A DNA stretch of 64,000 bases, taken from the NCBI RefSeq assembly GCF_003286085.1, contig NW_020825313.1, positions 4,960,001 through 5,024,000 on the forward strand. Reading direction: 5' to 3'. A program made the translations under genes and the position numbers. Each line of letters starts with the position of its first letter. The stretch's first letter is position 1. The stretch comes from Drosophila persimilis (lineage: Eukaryota > Arthropoda > Insecta > Diptera > Drosophilidae). The notes beneath the pieces were generated by a model. It saw only the letters and a program-made list of their open reading frames with translations, had not been told where the DNA came from and searched no databases. This document shows positions 11,244-21,398 of the stretch, in pieces.

Positions 11244-13522
11244 GGTTAGGTTAGGTTCAGGCGGTAGCCTGGGAGAGTGACGAAACCCTCCCAAGCTCAC
11301 TTGGACCTATAGAAGGTCCGTTGTGGTGCCGCATGGGCGTGTGCCCCTTCCCAGTGCCTAGAAACCGTGGAGAAACAGGCTGTTGCAAATTAAGGGCAGT
11401 CCCATCCGGAGGCTTGGATGAATCTGGACAAGGTCCCCGGTTTGATTTCGGACAGGTCCGAAATGTCTGTTAGGAAAGCAGCCCCGAGAAAACGAAGACG
11501 ACGATTTCCAAGGGCTGGGCAGTGGCAGAAGAAGTGGGGGACCGATTCCTCTTCTTCCTCGTCGCGACAACTCCTGCAGAAGTCGTTATGAGGGATTGAC
11601 AGTCTAGAGGCATGAGTGCCAATCTGCCAGTGTCCCGTAATGGCTCGAGTAACTGCAGAGCACTGTGCTCTGCTGAGCCTATACAGCTCGGCTGAGCGCT
11701 TCTTCGATCGATATGGCCATATCAATCTTGAGATTTTACAGGAAGCTGTTTGCTGCCATCTCCTATTGGCATTTTGCTCAAACAATTCGTGCGTGAGGAG
11801 CCTGCACGTAGCCAGAGGCATCGCTACCTGCTCCCTCTCCATAAGGAGAGGAATTGTAGTACCCTGCCTTGCTAGCTCGTCGGCGGCGTCGTTCCCCTCG
11901 ATGTCCCTATGGCCTGGGACCCATATAAGGAAGAGGTCTAACTGATCTGCGATCTCGTGCAGAGACCTGCGGCAGTCATTTACAGTCGCTGAGTTCGACG
12001 ATATTGAGCCTAGAGCTTTAATAGCTGCTTGGCTGTCCGAGAAAACGCACACTAAGTGCGTGTCTAGAAATAGTTTGGAGACGATGGAAATGGCCTCCTT
12101 GATGGCTACAACCTCCGCTTGGAACACACTGCAGTGGTCCGGGAGCCTGAAGCAATGACTGATGTTCAGCTCGCTGCAGTAGACTCCGCCTCCCACGCGG
12201 CCGTCTAACTTTGAGCCATCAGTGTAGAAGTGAACCGCATTTGCGGGTCCTGGTTCGCCCATCTCCCAGTCCTCCCTAAGTGGGATTGATACCTGGAAAG
12301 GCGTCGAGAGGTGATCACTAGGGACACAATAATCTGTCCTCTCTGGTAATTGCGGGTGTCTCGTCAGGATTCCCGAGTGCCCGACCGCGGACGCTTTCCA
12401 CAGTCTGGCTTCTCTCATTCTGAGTGCGGAAAGTGTTGCCACCTTCTTTCCCATGAGATCTATGGGGAGGAGGTCCAGCACAGTATCCAGGGCTTCCCCT
12501 GGAGTAGTGCGTAGCCCGCCAGTTATGCATAGCTCTGCCATGCGTTGAACTCTGCTGAGTTTGTTGAGGCATGTCCTTTTGTCTAAGGCTGGCCACCATA
12601 CTACCGCTCCATAGAGCATGATCGGTCGTATGATGGTGGTGTAAAGCCACCGAACTATATAGGGGGTCATTCCCCATCTTAGTCCGATGGCTTTCCTGCA
12701 AGTATAGAGGGCTACTGTGGCCTTCTTTACTCTATCCTCTATGCTCAATTTCCAATCGAGCTTTCTATCGAGGATTAGACCAAGATACTTGGCGTTGTTG
12801 CTGAAGATTAGCGCTTCCCCACATAGTCTTGGGGGAATCAGTGCCGGGACTTTGTACTTCCTAGTGAAGAGCACCAGTTCCGTTTTAGACGGGTTGACGC
12901 CTAACCCGCATTTGTCTGCCCATTTTGACATCTTCATGAGAGTGCTTGTCAGGCACTCACACAGCGTCTGCGGGAATTTACCCGAGAATGCTATAGCAAC
13001 ATCGTCCGCATACGCCACCACGCGGCAGCCACCCCCCTCTATCTCCCGCAGCAGTTCGTTCACTGCCACGTTCCATAGGAGGGGCGAGAGGACTCCGCCC
13101 TGCGGGGTGCCTCTAATGACAAATCTGGTGGACGTTGACGTCCCCAGTGATGCCTCAACCGTCCTGCATTGTAGCATCTGATCGATCAGGCTCACCGTCC
13201 GGGAGTCAACCCCCAGTTCCGTCAGTGCACCCGTGATGGCGGTCGGTAGGATGTTATTAAAGGCGCCTTCTATGTCCAGGAAGGCTACCAGGGTGTATTC
13301 CTTACAGTTGAGGGACGCTTCTATGATTGATGTGATCGTGTGTAGGGCCGTTTCGGTGGATCTTCCTTTCCGATAGGCATGCTGGGAGTCTGAGAATAGA
13401 CTAGGCGGAATATTTACCGTGAGATGCATCCCCAAAAGCCGTTCCATCGTCTTCAGAAGGAAGGACGATAGACTTATGGGTCTGAAATCTTTGGGGGCAG
13501 TGTGCGAGGGCTTGCCTGCCTT
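11244..13522 (-). mobile_element. LOA-clade-like non-LTR retrotransposon, 5'-truncated (copy A)
   Basis: A 2279-bp insertion lies between 12-bp TSDs. The 5' end begins inside the RT domain, so it is a typical 5'-truncated copy from incomplete reverse transcription. The 3' end on the minus strand is CCTGAACCTAACCTAACC. It interrupts the transposase-like gene. The C-terminal RNase H domain and the sequence resemblance to copy B place it with LOA/I-type elements, not jockey. Confidence 0.88.
11390..13522 (-). CDS. LOA-type ORF2, RT plus RNase H (5'-truncated but open)
   Basis: One frame of about 710 residues stays open from the truncation point, so the apparent start codon in the TSD is not genuine. 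RT blocks, counted from that Met, are LDIEGAF (about 86), GTPQGGVLSPLLWN (about 142) and the catalytic YADD (175-178). RNase H follows with FYTDGSK, FQAEVVAI, FSDSQAAI and WVPGHRDIEGNDAADELA, which hold the acidic and His residues of the site. A Cys-rich tail, CRSCRDEEEEESVPHFFCHC, ends the protein. The endonuclease is absent because of truncation. An intact frame implies a fairly recent insertion. Confidence 0.85.
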   Translation of the reverse strand, partial: KAGKPSHTAPKDFRPISLSSFLLKTMERLLGMHLTVNIPPSLFSDSQHAYRKGRSTETALHTITSIIEASLNCKEYTLVAFLDIEGAFNNILPTAITGALTELGVDSRTVSLIDQMLQCRTVEASLGTSTSTRFVIRGTPQGGVLSPLLWNVAVNELLREIEGGGCRVVAYADDVAIAFSGKFPQTLCECLTSTLMKMSKWADKCGLGVNPSKTELVLFTRKYKVPALIPPRLCGEALIFSNNAKYLGLILDRKLDWKLSIEDRVKKATVALYTCRKAIGLRWGMTPYIVRWLYTTIIRPIMLYGAVVWWPALDKRTCLNKLSRVQRMAELCITGGLRTTPGEALDTVLDLLPIDLMGKKVATLSALRMREARLWKASAVGHSGILTRHPQLPERTDYCVPSDHLSTPFQVSIPLREDWEMGEPGPANAVHFYTDGSKLDGRVGGGVYCSELNISHCFRLPDHCSVFQAEVVAIKEAISIVSKLFLDTHLVCVFSDSQAAIKALGSISSNSATVNDCRRSLHEIADQLDLFLIWVPGHRDIEGNDAADELARQGTTIPLLMEREQVAMPLATCRLLTHELFEQNANRRWQQTASCKISRLIWPYRSKKRSAELYRLSRAQCSAVTRAITGHWQIGTHASRLSIPHNDFCRSCRDEEEEESVPHFFCHCPALGNRRLRFLGAAFLTDISDLSEIKPGTLSRFIQASGWDCP

Positions 13523-13534
13523 CAAATTGTCCAA
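13523..13534. repeat. Target-site duplication (left copy for LOA copy A)
   Basis: CAAATTGTCCAA is identical to 11232-11243 and adjoins the truncated 5' end of the element. Confidence 0.85.
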
Positions 13535-13769
13535 AGTTTGAACAAAATTCTCTACGGGATCTATACTTTTCTGATACTTTTTTAGTATATTTTTGAATGT
13601 CTCTCCAAGCTTGATGTAAGCATAGTAGCTTCTTTACACAGTTACGCAAAGATTTTGTGGATATTCTTGCGCTTTCCCAAAAGATAATGCATTCGCGAAG
13701 CGCCAGATTAGCACTTTCATTTGTTGTCATTTTTACTTCACGCGTATTGTAAAACGGAACCGCAAGCAC

Positions 13770-15231
13770 TTGGCGATTCGACTGAAGTTTTGCGCCAACT
13801 ATGATGATGATTTATATCACCAACTAAAAAAAAATTTGCGGTTTGGAACTGCGTAAATATTATATTGTGTTTTATTACTTGCTAAACACTTTGCCGCCAA
13901 AAACACAAAAGTAACGGGGTCTGCCATATGTTCAGTGAACAGAGATGCCACATCGGTTTATAAAAACCCAAGTATTCGCTGTGATTTAAATTTAATCTTT
14001 TTGTTATACATGTGTGTTATATATATTTAAAACATATACTTTTAAATGTATATATATGTTTTATATATTATATTTAGTCAAACAAGGAATACAAATTAAA
14101 TTTGACGCGAGTAAAAATGCGTAGTTAAAATCACAACTTCTAACACGATTCGGCACGGTTTAAGGAAATTAAAAAGCCAAAATAATTTGTTTAATACAAA
14201 AGTAAAAAATTAGAGGGTATGCGTGTTCAAATTTTACTTTCGAAAAATAAGGGACACTCTACCCTATACTAATTTTGATTATCGGGTATAAAAACTAAAA
14301 TTATGAAGATGAGGCACCAATATCAATAGCTGAAGTATCCATGTCAGTCTTAATGACTATAAGAGCCAAATCAGCTTAATTTTGCTGTGCAGATGTCTAT
14401 GATATCCCACCAAATTCTGGATCTATCTATGAGAATCTAAAAATACGAGAAAACAGAAAAATCGGAATTAAAGATTTATACATTTTTATGTACATACGTA
14501 TGAAACTGCAAAATTTAGACCATTATTATAGTCGAATGAATAAGGCATTTTCCCGTAGCTGACCTCCACGCGCTTGATAAAATTATACAAGCTAGTGTAT
14601 TCCCGCAACGCGCTTTTTATAGGGACTTATTTTACTCAGTAAGAATAACAAATACAACAGCAACCTTCGTTGGGATTAAATGTGTGTAAGTATGTATGTG
14701 TAAGTAAGAACCGAAATAAAGGGAATACACCACATTGTATGATTTCACCATGACCACGCGGGTGCTGCTCTCTTTTTGTCCAGTGCCACTGCAGTGGCGG
14801 CCACTGGCGGAGTACTGAGTGCTGGGTACTGACGACGAACGTCACGACTAGTTTCGTATTGGGTTTAAACGATGCAGCGCCTGCATGTTCAGCATTAATG
14901 TGTGTGAGGCTGCACGCTTTGTGTATATGCTACCGCATTTTTTAAGCATTATTTAGTTGTGTTATAACACATATTTGGATATATCCAAACAATTTTGATA
15001 TTCTGTGCAGCATGGGCATGTAAATGAGATTTTATACAGTGGGTCACAGCTTAAATGAATCAGATAGTTATACAAGTTTACACGGTTTTTGAAATGAGCA
15101 ATCAAAAGCTGTTTATAACGTAGATTCGGAGGCTGAACCTAGGCTGGTTCTAGTTTTCGAAATATTCAATAAATTAATTATTTTAGTATTCTTGACCATT
15201 GAGGGCCATTTATTAAATTGAAAAGTATAAA
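13770..15231. other. AT-rich spacer, no gene recognised
   Basis: The stretch 13980-14110 is rich in TATATA words. Around 14250-14290 is a piece ending ATCGGGTATAAAAAC, the same end motif as the dispersed repeat at 21081-21096, so it is probably another copy end. No open frame of interest was found. The block may include the 5' flank of the transposase-like gene. Confidence 0.35.
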
Positions 15232-15681
15232 TCAGAAATTAACAGAGGTTGAACTGAGTCTTTTATATTTCTTGGGATCTGTTTCACGCTTTAGGGTCCA
15301 ACAGTAGTCGCTCATCATGCCTTCGTCCCAAAATCCTTGGTATCTTCTTTCGATTTTCGCTATACATTGATGTAGCCGCTCTCCTTGCTCGTCGCTCGTA
15401 CTGCCAAAGTTTTGAGAGACATTCGAGCTCCAATCTTGTGGTAATTCTTCAAAAAATTGTCGATTTCTTGTTTGTGATCCGGTGATTTGTAGTTTTTTTA
15501 CGTTTTCGGAGCATATAACAGCCACAAACGTAACAAACACACTTTGGATCCACTGTGCAACGTTTTCTTGGCATTTTAACACGTCCCGAAGTACAATTAC
15601 AGTACAAAAACAAATTCCGAAAGATGTTCGATGCAACGTGGTCAGTTCACAGCTGTTATAGGAGCGCAGTACCGCCACCAT
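15232..15681 (-). pseudogene. Fragment of a transposon-associated protein (SDEQGERLHQ motif)
   Basis: The C-terminal 80 residues carry STSDEQGERLHQ, IERRYQGFWDEGMMSDYCW and LKRET. This block is, from memory, shared by many arthropod transposon-associated proteins of unassigned superfamily. The N-terminal part (CENVAQWIQSVFVTFVAV-like) may belong to the same protein. Beyond about 15610 the frame runs into a 58-bp repeat and is probably accidental. No start or catalytic region is visible. It may be related to the gene at 9.3-13.7 kb but is not the same piece. Confidence 0.5.
15610..15667 (+). repeat. 58-bp breakpoint repeat, left copy
   Basis: This runs from ACAAATTCCGAAAGATGTTC to GAGCGC and matches 22550-22607 with about five mismatches. 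It marks the left end of duplication unit 1. Its origin is unknown and could be an old I-element piece. Confidence 0.75.
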
Positions 15682-15773
15682 CCGCGAACTCGAAAACTAA
15701 AACCAATCTTGACAAACGGATTGAAGATCTGAGTTTAGGGCACCAAATAACGGTACAAATCGTTCTCATCTGC

Positions 15774-15795
15774 TCGGGTCAAAAAATTGACCCGA
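15774..15795. repeat. Short perfect hairpin
   Basis: TCGGGTCAA and TTGACCCGA form a 9-bp stem around AAAA. No function is assigned. Confidence 0.5.
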
Positions 15796-16709
15796 ATTTA
15801 TAAACTTATGTTATTAATTATTATTATTAATTAATTACTAATTATTATAATCATTTAATCTATTTTAGAAAAATGTTGATAAATACATGAAATTCATTTT
15901 GTTTAAGTTTGAATATCTGTCTACTAGTATTGATTTGATTTTCATTGGTAAGTTTGATGGTTTAGAAGTTTTAGAAATTTTAATGTACATTTAAATGTAC
16001 ACATGCAGGCGGTGCATCGCTAACACCAGCTTTAGGGCTCAGCTCAGCTTAGTTAGATCGATCAAGCATGTTTTTTTTTTTCAGCAAGATGATTGCTGAT
16101 ATGTATTTACCATCAATATATCATCAAAAATGGGTGGGCTATGTACAAACATGTAATTACACAAATGGAAAGTTTTGGGCTGACTCTCATAAAAAAAACA
16201 TAGATGTTTTTCACAGAACAACTTGTTTATAAAAATACAGATGTTCGATTCCATTCCAACAGTCATGATTGTCAAAGCTATAAAATATACCTATGTATAT
16301 GCTGTTTCATTTCGTTGAGATAGTTCTTAAATTCCAATAATAGTTTAATATGCAGAAACATAGCTATCAGATCATCTTTCAGCTCAACCGACAAGGTACA
16401 CACTTGCCAGCTGATTTCCGCTGATCCTTTTGCGTTTTACTGGTTGGATAATAAAATAATTATATTCTCCGTATTCATATATCATTTCTTAGAAATATTT
16501 ATTCATTTAAATATATAAAATAGCTGCTAAAATTCGCAAAAGATTTTGTGATCCCCCACCTCAATTTTGTAATAAATATGAAGTAGATCTCAAGAATTTT
16601 CGACAATTACTCAGACAGGCCCCGGTTTTAATTTTCACAAAAATTTACTTTTAAAAACGCAAAAACTTGTGCTTCCGTTATCACAAAACAAACGGAAATA
16701 TTTTCCTCA

Positions 16710-16794
16710 CCGAAATGAAAAGTAAACGGATTTTTTTCCTTTTGCAATTAAGATTCGTTGTGTTGTATAAAAATCCGTTTACTTTTCATTTCGG
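16710..16794. repeat. Perfect 26-bp inverted repeat, unit 1 copy
   Basis: The left arm at 16710-16735 (CCGAAATGAAAAGTAAACGG then ATTTTT) and the right arm at 16769-16794 are exact reverse complements, separated by 33 bases. No coding sequence is nearby. It may be a miniature foldback element or transcribed hairpin. The same structure is at 26332-26416. Confidence 0.85.
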
Positions 16795-17159
16795 CATTAA
16801 AATAAATTCGACGCTATTACCAGGACAATTTAGCTTGTGCCTTCTTTATAAATAATTGTCTCTAGAACCAACCTCAAATTTGGATCGGAATTAATTTGTC
16901 AGGGCAACAATACTTTTTGTTTCGCAACAGGTGTTGCATCTAAGATGTCTTGGTTTTCTTAAATCGCGCAATTGCAAAAATATAGGAATTTTTAGCACGC
17001 TGTTTATTACGAAGCAACCAGATCAGCTGTTTTTGTTTGCCAGAATCGATGAAACTGCCTGTTTGACTTTGTTCAGACTATGAAGAGATCAGAACATATT
17101 TAACGATCAAGTCCGATTTTATGATTGGTCAAACCTTAGCCGTTAATCCATACATTTTT

Positions 17160-17874
17160 CTTGAATCTGCAATATTGTGGATGCAACAGATTTTCGTCCT
17201 TTGTGGGGGCGGATGGGGGTGGGGCGAAATTCTGAGATATACGTTATATAGTGAGATTTAACAGAAGTGCGGATACCAAATTTGGTGGCTCTAGACTTAA
17301 TAGTCTCTGAGATTTGTGGTTGCCCCGGATTTTCGTCCTTTGCGGGGGCGGAAGGGGGTGCGGCAAAATTTTGACACAAAACGGTCAAGGTCCGATATCA
17401 CAGGAGTGTGTATATCAAATTTGGTTGCTCTAGCTCTTATGGGTTCTGAGATCCTAGAACTCACATTTTGCAATTGGCAAAACCGACCATGAAACCTGTG
17501 TGTTAGAGCGAGAGTGAAATTGTTTTCGTGATTCTGGCTATAATAATTATACGATTTGGTTCAGATTTTGCACTCTGGAAGATATAGTCATCTTCTACGA
17601 TTCTGCGTTTTCTGTTTTCTCGTATCTTTTAAATTGTGGATGCCACAGATTTTCGCTCTTTGTGGGGGCGGAAGTATGCGGAGCAAAGTTTTGAAACATG
17701 CTTGTAACAGTGACATATCACAAAAGTCTGGATTTGAAATGTCGTTTCTCTAGCTCTTTTAGTCTTTCAGCAATAGGCACTGATAGGGACGGAAATACGG
17801 ACAGACGGACCGACGGACAGACAGACAGGGCTCAATCGACTCGGCTATTGATGCTGATCAAGAATATATATACT
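17160..17874 (+). repeat. Dispersed non-coding repeat, part 1 (interrupted by LOA copy B)
   Basis: It contains three diverged modules with TTTTCGTCCTTTGTGGGGGC-type cores at about 17174, 17312 and 17632, then a GGACGGACAGAC short-tandem tract near 17800. This is a widespread kind of Drosophila repeat in my recollection, but I cannot name the family. Unit 2 of the duplication lacks it. Confidence 0.6.
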
Positions 17875-17888
17875 TTATGGGGTCGGAA
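17875..17888. repeat. Target-site duplication, left (LOA copy B)
   Basis: TTATGGGGTCGGAA is identical to 20997-21010. Confidence 0.9.
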
Positions 17889-18333
17889 TCTGGTCTGATG
17901 AGCTCGTGAGGTGGCTCAAAGGGGGCCTAGCCGAGGCCACCGGACGGGTTGCAGGTTGCGGATAGCGACATCCCTAGGGAGAGTACCGAAAATAAGCAAC
18001 CCCGGACAGCCAGCGGGTGTTCGCGAAGTAGCAACACTGACGATGCGCTTGTGGTGCCGCCTCGTATAAGTAGCTCACACACTACCCTATCCCTACACAC
18101 TACCTACCCACATCCCAACCCCCACATTCAGCTCACACCGGGCCGGACTAAGAGTGTTATTCGACCCGTGCCGAGAGTCAGCCTGGCTGGGGGCCCGGTA
18201 TATAAAACTAGCCCAGTCGTTAACGGAGAGCTCAGGGACTTGGCAGCCCCCTGTTCTAAGTATGCCTTATCCGGGCAACGTGGATCTCTGCCCGGACGGA
18301 CCGTACCCCTTCTCTGCAGCTCGTGGGAAAAGA

Positions 18334-18768
18334 ATGGAAGATTTTAAAAACAAACAAAATGAGTCTGGCACTCCCCAAATGCCAACAGGGAGCAATCCCA
18401 AACTGGGGAAGGCAGCGGCCCAAAGGCCTGGCCCGACCCGCAAATCAGCAGTGAAAACCTGCGCGGCGGAAGATGCTAGGGAGAGCCCAAAGGGGTCCCA
18501 CCCTGGTGTCGGGGTGGGTGGTGAATTGGCTATGCAATCCTGTGGCTGCTCTGCCTGTCACCATCTACTAGCGTCCAAGCCAAATCTTTTACATATGCCG
18601 ATAGAAGAAGTGCTGGCAATATACTCCGTCGGCAGAACGCAAGCCAGGTCTCTAAGGTGCTGCCGAACTTTGGCAAGGAAGCACCGAAGAAGGAAGCCCC
18701 TCAGCCAAAAAGGCAGCGCTCGCAAAAGACTCCCGGGCCAACACCAAAGCGCCCGAGACTACTGCTAA
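18334..18768 (+). pseudogene. LOA-type ORF1 remnant
   Basis: The frame begins MEDFKNKQNESGTPQMPTGS and is rich in basic residues, Pro, Ser and Gln, like the N-terminal part of an ORF1 RNA-binding protein. It has CGCSACHH but no complete zinc knuckle. A second frame (18657-18863) reads into the RT junction, so the deletion and a frameshift cut the gene. It is assigned to ORF1 by position at the 5' end of the element. Confidence 0.5.
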
Positions 18769-18862
18769 ATACATCGCTCTACAAGCCTAGAGGCTTCCTA
18801 GACAAAGGCGGAAGGTGGAAGCGGGTGGAAGTGGACCGCTGCTTCGAGCTGCTGGAAAAGTA

Positions 18863-20879
18863 GCCTGCTGTCAGGGGCACAGCATGCCTACCGGAAAGGA
18901 AAATCCACGGAAACGGCTCTTTATGAAGTAATCTCAGCGGTAGAGAAATCTCTGCATCACAAAGAGTGCTCACTCATAGCCTTTCTCAATATTGAGGGAG
19001 CTTTCAACAACGTTGTACCGGGCGCCATTACAGAAGCCCTGACTGACCTGGGGGTGGACCGTCACTTGGTGATGCTCATTGATCAATTGCTCACATGCAG
19101 GACGGTGACATAATCGATGGGATCGTCCGCCCAGTCAAGGTATGTCAACAGAAGCACCCCGCAAGGTGGTGTCCTGTCTCCTCTTCTGTGGAACATAGCA
19201 GTCAACAAGATTCTATGTGACCTAGAAGGGGGGGCTGCAAAGTCGTGGCCTATGCGGACGACGTTGCGATTATATTCTCGGGGAAATACCCCCAAACACT
19301 GTGCGACTTAATGACCACAAAGCTAGCGCAACTGTCGGATTGGACAAAATCGCGCGGTCTGGGAGTAAATCCCTCAAAAATGGAACTGGTATTATTCACA
19401 AATAAATACAAGGTCCCGCCCCTCAATCCACCAATACTACAAGGATGCAGGCTCTCCTTTAGCGACAGTGCCAGTTACTTAGGGTTGGTAATTGACAAGA
19501 AGCTTAGCTGGAACCTGAATGTCAAAGACAGAGTGAAGAAGGCAATGACTGCACTCTACACATGCAAAAAAGCTATTGGGCTAAGATGGGGTATGATCCC
19601 AAGCATAGTCCAATGGATATATCAAGCTATAGTTAGACCAATACTACTCTACGGAGTTACGGTGTGGTGGCCGGCCCTATGAAAAAGGGCGATCACCAAG
19701 CAACTGGGCAAAGTCCAGCGGACTGCCGCCCTATGTATCAGCGGAGCTCTTCGCACCACCCCAAATGATGCGCTAAAAGCCATCCTATGCCTACAGAGCC
19801 TTGACCTCGCAGGAAAGGAACGGGCAGAAGCAGCAGCAGCAGCAATACGTCTAAGAGACTCAGATCAATGGGTGACACAGTGCATAGGTCACTCAGCCAT
19901 ATTAAATAATAGCAGTACCGTCCCCTCAAAAACAGACTACCAAGTTCCAAGAGAGTACACAGTCACTCCCTTCGACACAATCATCCCTCACAGAGACGAA
20001 TGGCTCGAGGGACTCCCAGGCTCAGATGGGGCCATAAACATCTTCACAGATGGATCAAAGCTGGACGACAGAGTCGGAGGGGGAATCTACTCTGAACAGC
20101 TAAACATAAGGCATTCCTTCAGGCTCCCAGATCATTGCAGTGTCTTTCAAGCGGAAGTCATAGCAATCAGGGAGGCTCTAGACTGCCTACAAGCGGCTGC
20201 CGTTACGACAACCAAGCTAAACATTTATAGCGACAGCCAGGCTGCGATCAAATCGCTAAGTGCGATTTCCTCGAACTCGGCCACCGTGGCAGACTGCCGC
20301 AAATCTCTGCACGAGATGGCTCAGCAATTTGCTATTAGCCTGATTTGGGTCCCGGGCCACCGGGACATCGAGGGCAACTGTATAGCGGACGAGCTGGCCA
20401 GAGCTGGCACTACAATCCCCCTTCTCCAAGACAAGGAGGATATCTGTATGCCAATGGCCACCTGTAAGCTCATTATAAGGGAGCAATACAAGCGACTAAC
20501 AAACGATATGTGGCAAACAGTGCCACGATGTCGCACAACTCGGCAAACATGGCCGGCCATGGACATGAAGCGCACCTCCGAGCTCCTCAAGTTAAGCAGG
20601 AAAAGGTGCAGCGTAGTCATACGTTCCCTCACGGGACACTGGCTAATAGGCACCCACGCTAACAGGCTGGGGGCCCCACATAACGATTTTTGTCGCAGCT
20701 GTAGAGACGAGGAAGAGGAGGAGACAGTGGAACAACTGTTCTGCTCCTGCCCAGCTCTCAGCACAAGAAGGCTACAGCACCTGGGCTCAGCCTTTCTACA
20801 CGACATCTCAGAGATGTCCAAACTATGTCCCAGGAGGATAGCGAACTTTGTGAGAGCATCTGGATGGGATAATTGCTGA
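18863..20879 (+). pseudogene. LOA-type ORF2 remnant: RT and RNase H
   Basis: RT sequence resumes with LSGAQHAYRKGKSTETALYE and LNIEGAFNN. A TAA follows CRTVT near 19110. The frame then gives STPQGGVLSPLLWN, a single-base frameshift near 19235, YADDVAII, and a TGA at 19680 after VWWPAL. An intact RNase H frame (19872-20879) has FTDGSKLDD, FQAEVIAI, YSDSQAAI, WVPGHRDIEGN and a CRSCRDEEEEE tail. The endonuclease is absent. The breaks show it cannot make active protein. Confidence 0.85.
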
Positions 20880-20996
20880 CAGGAAGTCTCATGACGCAGG
20901 AAGGAATGATCCTATGCGGTATCACAACGGGCCGAAACCGGCGTAGGTGTGACGGGTTCCGAGCGAGCCCGGCAGCCGCCTCAACCTAACCTAACC

Positions 20997-21010
20997 TTAT
21001 GGGGTCGGAA
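20997..21010. repeat. Target-site duplication, right (LOA copy B)
   Basis: TTATGGGGTCGGAA matches 17875-17888. The host repeat sequence continues beyond it. Confidence 0.9.
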
Positions 21011-21088
21011 ACGATTCCTTCTGGACGTTACACACATCCACTTTTACCACAAATCTAATATACCCCAATACTCATTTTGAGTATCGGG
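21011..21088 (+). repeat. Dispersed non-coding repeat, part 2
   Basis: This continues the repeat split by LOA copy B. Its end carries ACTCATTTTGAGTATCGGGT, which contains a small inverted repeat (CTCA/TGAG). The duplicated Spb1 downstream sequence resumes right after. Confidence 0.55.
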
Positions 21089-21398
21089 TATAAAAACACA
21101 AGAACATTTTTTTTTCCAACTTTTACCGAGTTTTTAAAGTCAAAATTACGCGAAAAAAATATAGAAAAAATTAATTAATAATTTTGCATTTGAAAGCTTA
21201 ATAAATATATCCCAACTGGTAAGATGAAGCTTAGATGTGTTGGGGTCCGATTAATAGTTGCATATATAAATTTTTCAGAATTGCATAGTAGAGCTGCGTT
21301 TGCAGTGTATTTAAAATTTGATACACTAATTTATTCTGTAATTGTGTAATAAGTGTAGTTTTTTTTCTGTTTACATTTAATTGTTCAGGTTTATTTTT

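Larger units (their letters stand above)
9330..13730 (-). pseudogene. Transposase-like gene of an unclassified DNA transposon family, decayed and split by an insertion
   Basis: Four minus-strand pieces read in order as one protein. Piece one, 13730-13535, starts MTTNESANLALRECIIFWES. Piece two, 11243-11049, has DIAHSEAMQIIKIEEDKKF. Piece three is an open exon at 10948-10074 with a TTTGTAG acceptor just upstream and motifs CFDTTDSNTGRFNG and RHHIYELVLKSVF. Piece four, to about 9330, is degenerate, with KSLKEYETFD, AVNDTAERA and DEEQKHF. From memory these motifs recur in transposon-associated proteins of many arthropods and hydra. I could not place the superfamily. The Asp in CFDTT is a candidate acidic catalytic residue, by inference only. 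A LOA-type element sits between pieces one and two, and several stops break piece four. Confidence 0.6.
17889..20996 (+). mobile_element. LOA-clade-like non-LTR retrotransposon, internally deleted (copy B)
   Basis: The element is 3108 bp between 14-bp TSDs. Its 5' end starts TCTGGTCTGATGAGCTCGTG and its 3' end is CCTCAACCTAACCTAACC, nearly the same tail as copy A. It keeps both ends but has lost the endonuclease and first part of RT near 18850-18865. It was therefore probably copied as a deleted RNA by proteins from another element. Confidence 0.9.

Noticed and set aside
11390..13534. Met codon at 13534 as a true protein start
   Set aside because: The Met lies in the 12-bp target-site duplication. 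The element is 5'-truncated, so the start is accidental.
16081..16275. 64-codon minus frame repeated exactly at 25703-25897
   Set aside because: The identity comes from the segmental duplication. There is no domain, no coding bias, and the surroundings are AT-rich spacer.
17894..17902. CTGATGAG resembling the hammerhead ribozyme core
   Set aside because: No GAAA partner at the right spacing. Only general stem structure remains, reported at low interest.
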